Assembly: GCF_027270315.1 (NCBI RefSeq)
Contig: NZ_CP114413.1
Span: forward strand, 496,001 to 560,000
Origin: Streptomyces cinnabarinus
Lineage (GTDB): Bacteria > Actinomycetota > Actinomycetes > Streptomycetales > Streptomycetaceae
Length of the DNA: 64,000 nucleotides
Direction of reading: 5' to 3'
The position numbers and the translations under genes are program-made. Every line of letters begins with the position of its first letter. Positions within the stretch are counted from its first letter, which is position 1. A model generated the notes under the pieces. The model was not told where the DNA came from and ran no database searches. It saw only the letters and a list, made by a program, of their open reading frames with translations. Positions 58,630 through 64,000 of the stretch are shown here, piece after piece.

Positions 58630-61600
58630 CCATCCCCGGCGCCGGGGAGTCGCTCGTGGACTTCCTCGTGACCCGCTCGACGGACTACCCCACCATGGTC
58701 GGCAACCTGGACCGGCTGTCCGAGTCCGTACGGCCGCTCGTGCTGGCCTCGCTGCGGGCGCAGGCCGCCGCCGCGGTGGACGCGGGGCGGGCGGCCGAGG
58801 CCGAGCTGCTGGAGTTCCTGGCCGGACAGGCCCGCGAGCGGTGGCGGCTCAAGGTGGACGACCGGGGCCACCCCGATTTCGCGGCACTGCTGGACCGCGC
58901 GGCCCGGCTCGACCTGCTGGAGGCCTTCCTCGTCTTCCGTGGCCGGCCGGAGGCCCTGCCCGACGATCCGGTGCCGGTCGCCCAGCAACTGCTCGGCCAC
59001 TACCGGGGTCTGCATGACTTTCAGCGCTCGGGCGTGCTCGCGGCGGTCGCCATGGCCGCCCCGGACTCGCCGCTGGCCAAGGTACGGGCCCGCACCTGGT
59101 GGGCGTTCGGCCTGATGGAGCGCGCCCGCCGGGCGGAGCGGGCCGGAATGGCCGACCTGGACACGATGCGTGACCGCCGGCACGCCCGCTTCCACGCCGG
59201 CCGGGCCGTCGTCGCGCTGCACGGCAGCGGCCGGATCGCGGAGAACCCGGAGGTCACCTACTGGGCGTACTCGATGCTGGCGCAGGCGCACCGCAGTCTG
59301 GGCGACCTCCGGCAGGGGCTGAAAGTCCTGCTGGACTGTCAGCGCGAGCTGCGCCATCTGGACGACGACCGGCAGCGCTGGCTGGAGTTCGACCGGATCG
59401 TGGCGATCGAGATGTCCGCGCAGGGCCTGCACCGCGGCGCTCTGCACCACTTCGACCGGGCCCTGGAGAGCGCCCGTGACATCGCCGGTGACGTCGCCCC
59501 CGGCCGCCCCCATCCGCTCTACCTCGATCTGCTGGTCGAACGCGGGAAGACCCATCTGCATCACGGCACCCTGGAAGCCGCGTCGGCGGACTTCCGGCAG
59601 GCCGTCGAGACCGCCGAGGCACTGCACCACACCCCGATGGTGCTGCGGGCGCGTGCGCTGTGGGCCAACTCGCTGCACAGCAGGGGCCGCAGCAGGGAGG
59701 CACTGCGCGTCTTCCAGGAGAACCTCGCCACGGCGCTGCGCGGCGGGACCCTGATGTCCCACACCTTCCGCTGCGCGCTGGCCCAGCACCTGCGCGGCAT
59801 GGGGTATCTCGACGAGGCGGAGGAGGAGTACCGCACGGCGCTGGCGGAGATGCGCCAGGACCCGAGCACCCGGAGTGTGAACGAGGTCGCCTGCCTGGCC
59901 GGGCTCGGAGAGATCGCCGAGGAGCGCGGCGACGACGACCGGGCCCTGGCCTGGTACGAGGAGAGCCACCGGACGTCCCTGGAGTTCCGCCGTACGATCG
60001 ACGGCGCCGTGATCCTGGCCAACGCCCTCACTCGCCGCATCGAGCGCGACGAGCGCCCCGCGACGGCGCGGGAACTGCTCCCCCGGCTCACCGAACTCCA
60101 CGCCGAGGCCCGCGAACGGGGCACCTCCGTGGGCGAGTTCGTGACCGGACGGGCGCTGATGACGTGCCTGGTCCGGCTGGACCGGTGGCCCGAGGCCGCG
60201 GAGCTGTCCCGGCGGCTGATCGCCGAGGCCGACCAGCGCGCCGCCCCGCCCGCCGACGGCGGTGTCGACAGCGCGGACGCCGACAGCGTCAAGGAGCGCC
60301 TGGCCTTCGTCGACAAGCTGGGCGAGCGGCCCGAACTGCGCGGTGAGTGCCTCACGCTCCTCCAGTGGTGCCGGGACGCGGCGCTGCGCAGGATCGAGCA
60401 CGCCCCGTGGCCCGTGCTGCGCGCCGAGGCCGGTGGACAGGCACTGCACGACTACGAGCCGTTGCTGACCCTGCTCCACGACCACGGCGACGAACTGCCC
60501 GCGCCCGACGAGCGATCCGTGCCCGAGCGGTGCTTCGACCTCCATGAGGAGGTGAAGGCCCGGGACCTGCTGGCCGACCTGGCCCTCGGGCCGCTGCCCG
60601 AACCCCCGGCGGCACCCGAGCGGTTGATCTCCACGGAGCGTCGCCTCCTGACGGCCCTGCGGCGCGAGATGAACCGGTCGGCGCTGGGCTCGCTGGGCCC
60701 GGCATCCGAGGACGAGGCCGACCGGCTCACCTCCCAACTGTCCGAGGTGCACACGGCGATCGGCGACCACGCCCCGGAGTACGCCCGGCTGCGCGAGGGC
60801 GCCCCGGCCCGGCTGGACGAGATCCGCACCCTGCTCACCCGGCACGCCCCGCCCGAGGGCATGGTCCTCGCCTCCTACTTCTGCGGGGACCGCCACACCT
60901 ACTGCTTCGTGCTGACGTCCGACGGCGAGCCGCTGCGCGTGCGCCGCGTCCCGCTCGGGCGGGACCGGATCAAGGCACTCGTGCGCCGCCTGCGCACCGT
61001 CTTCAACGGCGGCCGGGACCCGGAGTCCGGTGTCCTGCTCCGCCCGCTGCCCGCCCGGCGGCCCGACAAGCGCGACACCTCGTTCCTCGCCGAGCTGACT
61101 CCCCTGCTGGAGCCCTTCGCCGACCTCCTCGCCGACCGGCGCCTGGTGGCCGTCTCGGGACACGGACCCCTCACCGGGGTGCCGTTCGCCGCGCTCCCCC
61201 TCCCGTCCGGCGGTCGGCTCGGGGAGTCGAACGCCGTGGTCAGCGTGCCCGGCGTGAGCAGTCTGCGCTATCTCCTGGCGCGGCCCGCCGCTCCGCCCCG
61301 CACCGCGGTCGCGGTGGGCTGCGCGGGCCGGGAGGACGACACCGCGCTGTTCGAGGAGGACGACGCGCTGCTGAGCGAGGGTCCCTGGAGCTCCGTGTCC
61401 CGGGTGGCCGGGCTCGCCGCGACCCCGGGCGCCGTGCGCACCGCCCTCGCCGAGGCCGATCTCGCCCATGTGACCTGCCATGGCTTCACCGACACCGACG
61501 ACCCGTTGGAGGCGGCGCTGCTGTTCTCCGACGGCCGTTCCCGCCCCAGCCGGAACTGGGAGCCGCACAACGTCCCCGCCCAGGCCCGCTATCTGCTGCG

Positions 61601-61943
61601 GGTGCGGGACGTGACGGTCGCGGATGCCGCGCCGCGGCGGCTGGTGCTGCGCGCCTGCTCGGCGGGCTGGGGTGAAGCAGATCATCCCGGCGCCGATCTG
61701 ACCGGGCTGACCTGGGCGTTCCTGCGTTCGGGCAGCCGCAGTGTGATCGCTCCGCGCTGGGATGTGAACCAGGAGAGTTCACGTGAACTGCTCGCCGCCT
61801 TCTACCGGCGCCTGGGTCGCGGCACACCCGCCTGGCGGGCCCTGTGGGAGGCGCAGCGCGAACTCGCCCAGGACCCGGGCCGTCCCTGGCTCGGCCATGT
61901 CTTCCACTGGGGCGCCTTCGCCCTCACCGGGGACTGGCGCTGA
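58626..61943 (+). CDS. TPR-CHAT caspase-like protease
   Basis: 1105 residues. Residues 1-700 are TPR-like helical repeats (YWAYSMLAQAHRSLGDLRQG, VLRARALWANSLHSRGRSRE, YLDEAEEEYRTALAEMRQD). Residues about 740-1105 form a CHAT domain: SGHGPLTGVPFAALPLP, the catalytic His952 in VTCHGFTD and Cys1011 in LRACSAGWGE, then GLTWAFLRSGSRSVIAPRWD. Both dyad residues are intact, so it should cleave peptides like separase/caspase relatives. CHAT-TPR proteins occur in bacterial conflict and programmed-death systems. Translationally coupled to the upstream helical protein; the small membrane protein downstream is a candidate substrate or partner. Confidence 0.93.
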   Translation: MTIPGAGESLVDFLVTRSTDYPTMVGNLDRLSESVRPLVLASLRAQAAAAVDAGRAAEAELLEFLAGQARERWRLKVDDRGHPDFAALLDRAARLDLLEAFLVFRGRPEALPDDPVPVAQQLLGHYRGLHDFQRSGVLAAVAMAAPDSPLAKVRARTWWAFGLMERARRAERAGMADLDTMRDRRHARFHAGRAVVALHGSGRIAENPEVTYWAYSMLAQAHRSLGDLRQGLKVLLDCQRELRHLDDDRQRWLEFDRIVAIEMSAQGLHRGALHHFDRALESARDIAGDVAPGRPHPLYLDLLVERGKTHLHHGTLEAASADFRQAVETAEALHHTPMVLRARALWANSLHSRGRSREALRVFQENLATALRGGTLMSHTFRCALAQHLRGMGYLDEAEEEYRTALAEMRQDPSTRSVNEVACLAGLGEIAEERGDDDRALAWYEESHRTSLEFRRTIDGAVILANALTRRIERDERPATARELLPRLTELHAEARERGTSVGEFVTGRALMTCLVRLDRWPEAAELSRRLIAEADQRAAPPADGGVDSADADSVKERLAFVDKLGERPELRGECLTLLQWCRDAALRRIEHAPWPVLRAEAGGQALHDYEPLLTLLHDHGDELPAPDERSVPERCFDLHEEVKARDLLADLALGPLPEPPAAPERLISTERRLLTALRREMNRSALGSLGPASEDEADRLTSQLSEVHTAIGDHAPEYARLREGAPARLDEIRTLLTRHAPPEGMVLASYFCGDRHTYCFVLTSDGEPLRVRRVPLGRDRIKALVRRLRTVFNGGRDPESGVLLRPLPARRPDKRDTSFLAELTPLLEPFADLLADRRLVAVSGHGPLTGVPFAALPLPSGGRLGESNAVVSVPGVSSLRYLLARPAAPPRTAVAVGCAGREDDTALFEEDDALLSEGPWSSVSRVAGLAATPGAVRTALAEADLAHVTCHGFTDTDDPLEAALLFSDGRSRPSRNWEPHNVPAQARYLLRVRDVTVADAAPRRLVLRACSAGWGEADHPGADLTGLTWAFLRSGSRSVIAPRWDVNQESSRELLAAFYRRLGRGTPAWRALWEAQRELAQDPGRPWLGHVFHWGAFALTGDWR

Positions 61944-61992
61944 CCCCCGCCGCCCCGCACCATCCCGCCGTACGACGTCACAAGGAGCCCGT

Positions 61993-62556
61993 ATGACCAC
62001 CTCCCCGCCGATGGCCCGCCGTTCCGTGGTGCTGGCGCTTCAGGAGATCACCGAGGATCTCGCCGCCGAACAGGCGCTGGAGGCGGAGAACGACGAGGAA
62101 GCGTTGCAGATCGTCGAGGCGCTGCTCGCACACGCCGGCTCACCGGCGGCGGCCTCGGCGGCCGGGCTGCTGGACGACGAGGGACAGGCCCTCGACGCCG
62201 GGCGACGCCTCCTGGACGCGCTGGCCGAGGACCCGGGGACCCGCCCGCTGGCGGAGCCGCTGCTGGCCGAACCGCCCGTGGACGATCAGCTGGCCGTCGT
62301 CGAGGTGTCGGCCGGGGTGGTGGTGCTGGTCGCGCTGGTCGCCTTCCTCCAGACCAAGGTCAGCGTGAAGATGGAGCGCAAGACCTCCAAGGGCAAGGTC
62401 AGTTTCGAGCTGACCAAGGAGGCGACGAAGGGGTCGACGCTGATGCAGCTCGCCGATCTGTACCAGCGCATCCTCGGCCAGGGCGGCGGCACGCCCGCCG
62501 ACCCGGGCGCCCTCGGGCCCGGGCAGGGACCGGCCGATCCCCCGGGCACCGTCTGA
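61993..62556 (+). CDS. Small single-pass membrane protein of the CHAT operon
   Basis: 187 residues. Residues 10-95 are acidic helices rich in Ala/Glu/Leu, 100-120 a membrane helix (AVVEVSAGVVVLVALVAFL), then a basic segment KVSVKMERKTSKGKVSFELT and a Gly/Pro-rich tail. No known domain is recognised. The ATG at 61993 follows AAGGAG by five bases, 49 bp after the CHAT stop. By inference, it is a CHAT substrate or membrane effector released or activated by cleavage. Confidence 0.83.
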   Translation: MTTSPPMARRSVVLALQEITEDLAAEQALEAENDEEALQIVEALLAHAGSPAAASAAGLLDDEGQALDAGRRLLDALAEDPGTRPLAEPLLAEPPVDDQLAVVEVSAGVVVLVALVAFLQTKVSVKMERKTSKGKVSFELTKEATKGSTLMQLADLYQRILGQGGGTPADPGALGPGQGPADPPGTV

Positions 62557-62566
62557 GGGGCGCGGC

Positions 62567-62593
62567 CGGGCGGGTGCCGTCAGCGCCCGCCCG
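62567..62593. terminator. Bidirectional terminator between CHAT operon and TPR gene
   Basis: CGGGCGGG (62567-62574) pairs with CCCGCCCG (62586-62593), extended inward by a T-G and two GC pairs around a 5-nt loop. It overlaps the stop of the convergent TPR gene. Confidence 0.7.
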
Positions 62594-63998
62594 ACGTGCC
62601 CTGCTGCCGTAGCGCCGCGACCCTGCGGTACAGCTCGACCGCCTCGGCCGAGCGGCCGAGTTGTTCCAGGCAGTGCGCCTCGTCGTTGCGGCTGGCCAGG
62701 GTGTCGGGGTGGGCGGGGCCGAGGACGCGTTCGCGGGCGGCGGCCACCCTGCGGTACTCGGCGAGCGCGTCGGGCCAGCGGCCCAGCCAGCCGAGGCCGA
62801 CCGCGACCTCGCGGCGGCTGACGAGGGTGTCCGGATGGTCGGGGCCGAGGACCCGGTCACGGATGGCGCAGACATCGCGGGACTCGGCGAGCGCCTGCTC
62901 CCAGCGGCCGAGGCGCCCCAGGTTGACGCCGAGGCCGTGGCGGGCGCGCAGGGTCTCGGGGTGGGCGGGGCCGTGCACCCGGGTGCGGTCCTCGATCAGC
63001 TCGCGGTACAGCTGGTACGCCTCCGCGCTGCGGCCGAGGCGGCCCAGACTGATGCCGACCTCGTAACGGGCGGCGAGCGTGTCGGCGTGGTCGGGGCCGA
63101 GCGCCTGGGCGCGGGCGGCGGCGACCTCGTGGTAGGTGTGCAGGGCCTCCTCCCAGCGGCCCAACTGGCCGAGCGCGTAGGCGACTTCGTAGCGGGTGAC
63201 GAGGGTTTCCGGGTGGTCGGGGCCGAGCACCCGGCCGCGCGCGGCGGCGACCTCGCAGGCCATGCGGTACGAGTCCTCCAGGCGCCCGAGCCTGGAGAGG
63301 TTGAAGGCCAGGTTGTGGCGGCAGCGCAGGGTGTCGGGGTGCTCGGCGCCCATGGTGCGCTCGCGGGCCGCGAGCACCGAGAGGTACACCTGGTGGGCGT
63401 CGAAGTGGCGGCCCAGCTGGCCCAGCACGTAGGCCATCTCCTGGCGGGCGGCGAGGGTTTCCGGGTGGTCGGGGCCGAGCGCGAGGCTCCTGGCGCGGGC
63501 GACGTGCTTGTACTCGCGCAGGGCGTCGGCCGCGCGGCCGGTGCGGCTGAGGGTGAAGGCGACCTCGTAGCGGCTGGCGAGGGTGTCGGGGTGCTCGGCT
63601 CCGAGCAGGTGCTCGCGTTCGGCGGCGACCGCCCGGTGCACCTCCCCCGCTTCCGCCCAGCGGCCGAGCCGTCCGAGGCTGAGTCCGGCGTTGTGCCGGC
63701 CGGCCAGCGCGGTGAGCGCCGCCGGGTCGGGGGCGGACGGCTCCTGGGACACCGGTTCCGCGGGCCGGCCGGCGGCCGGGCGGGGGATCCATTCGCCGGT
63801 GAGCGCGGCCCCGGCGTCGGGGGGTGTGCCGGGCAGCCCAGCGCCGGTGGCCTTGTGGCCGGTGGTCATGCCCTGGGTCCAGGACGGCAGCCGGGCCTCG
63901 CGGCCGGCCGGCTCGGGCGGGCGTGGCTCCGGGCGCGGGGTGAGCACGGTCGGCACATAGGTCGCGGTGCCGCGGCCGAGGCCGATCCGGCGGCCCAC
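62580..63998 (-). CDS. Kinesin-light-chain-type TPR protein (5' end at or beyond the window edge)
   Basis: 472 residues visible. Nine tandem 42-residue TPR units share the pattern HPDTLASRYEVAFTLSRTGR, i.e. 126-bp periodic coding repeats from about 62600 to 63740. Before them lies a Pro/Ala-rich region of about 95 residues. A GTG at 63998 could be the start, but its ribosome site would lie outside the window, so the protein may extend further. Such TPR repeats in actinobacteria often carry an NTPase (NB-ARC) N terminus; none is visible here. Convergent with the CHAT operon; a role as partner of CHAT is possible. Confidence 0.85.
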   Translation of the reverse strand: MGRRIGLGRGTATYVPTVLTPRPEPRPPEPAGREARLPSWTQGMTTGHKATGAGLPGTPPDAGAALTGEWIPRPAAGRPAEPVSQEPSAPDPAALTALAGRHNAGLSLGRLGRWAEAGEVHRAVAAEREHLLGAEHPDTLASRYEVAFTLSRTGRAADALREYKHVARARSLALGPDHPETLAARQEMAYVLGQLGRHFDAHQVYLSVLAARERTMGAEHPDTLRCRHNLAFNLSRLGRLEDSYRMACEVAAARGRVLGPDHPETLVTRYEVAYALGQLGRWEEALHTYHEVAAARAQALGPDHADTLAARYEVGISLGRLGRSAEAYQLYRELIEDRTRVHGPAHPETLRARHGLGVNLGRLGRWEQALAESRDVCAIRDRVLGPDHPDTLVSRREVAVGLGWLGRWPDALAEYRRVAAARERVLGPAHPDTLASRNDEAHCLEQLGRSAEAVELYRRVAALRQQGTSGGR

Positions 63999-64000
63999 CT

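Noticed and set aside
58452..61685. 1077-codon open frame on the minus strand
   Set aside because: Antisense shadow of the CHAT gene; low-complexity Gly/Gln/Arg sequence with no recognisable domain.
62600..63740. Regular 126-bp repeats as a possible CRISPR or satellite
   Set aside because: Period and conserved residues are those of 42-residue TPR units in an intact coding frame.

Overview
The window is chromosomal DNA from a Streptomyces or a very close relative. The base composition is very GC-rich, GTG starts are common and one TTG start occurs, ATGA/GTGA overlaps are frequent, and lineage-typical genes are present: a cell-wall-anchored chaplin, an SsgA-like protein, an NsdA-like regulator, DUF397 and SpoIIE-type phosphatase genes. 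TTA leucine codons are rare, which suggests bldA control where they do occur. I see no rRNA, tRNA, CRISPR array, phage or transposase gene.

1-8 kb: an ArsR-SRPBCC fusion (cut by the window edge), an NAD-dependent epimerase-like protein and a nucleoside deaminase. Then comes the most unusual gene, one 1453-residue reading frame that joins a membrane GGDEF-EAL cyclic-di-GMP protein to an alpha-oxoamine-synthase-like PLP enzyme. It is translationally coupled to a methyltransferase. A strong terminator separates this pair from the chaplin gene.

8-23 kb: a secreted TAP-like hydrolase, an SMI1/leucine-rich protein, a divergent MarR/thioesterase pair with a near-perfect operator, a baeRF-type protein, an SsgA-like protein opposite a PAS-PP2C phosphatase, an NsdA-like regulator beside an atypical kinase-fold protein with a TTA codon, a TTG-started amidase, a universal stress protein and an orphan DUF397 gene.

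23-32 kb: a crotonase/DUF35/thiolase-like/thiolase-like operon divergent from a FadD19-like acyl-CoA synthetase, resembling the mycobacterial fadD19-echA19-ltp4-ltp3 group for sterol side chains. The synthetase gene is bracketed exactly by two inverted copies of a small MITE-like element. A 17-bp palindrome in this promoter recurs at 47.9 kb before another fadD operon. A MalT-type LuxR regulator follows.

32-38 kb: stress-type membrane proteins (MFS exporter, DUF2252, HdeD-like, SHOCT, DUF7144 and small proteins). Four promoters share a dyad TCACCC-N5-GGGTGA, which defines a local regulon.

38-57 kb: an LTA-synthase-like sulfatase, two more acyl-CoA synthetases, an AHL/cyclic-lipopeptide acylase, a decayed membrane-protein remnant, a nitronate monooxygenase, a Tat-exported serine hydrolase, a LysR gene facing a four-gene operon, an XRE/SDR pair and a phytoene-desaturase-like oxidoreductase.

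57-64 kb: a compact three-gene operon encoding a helical-repeat protein with a TTA codon, a TPR-CHAT protease with intact His/Cys, and a small single-pass membrane protein. Three phased direct repeats precede it and a terminator follows it. It faces a 42-residue-period TPR protein that runs into the window edge. This is the second main candidate for an undescribed system.
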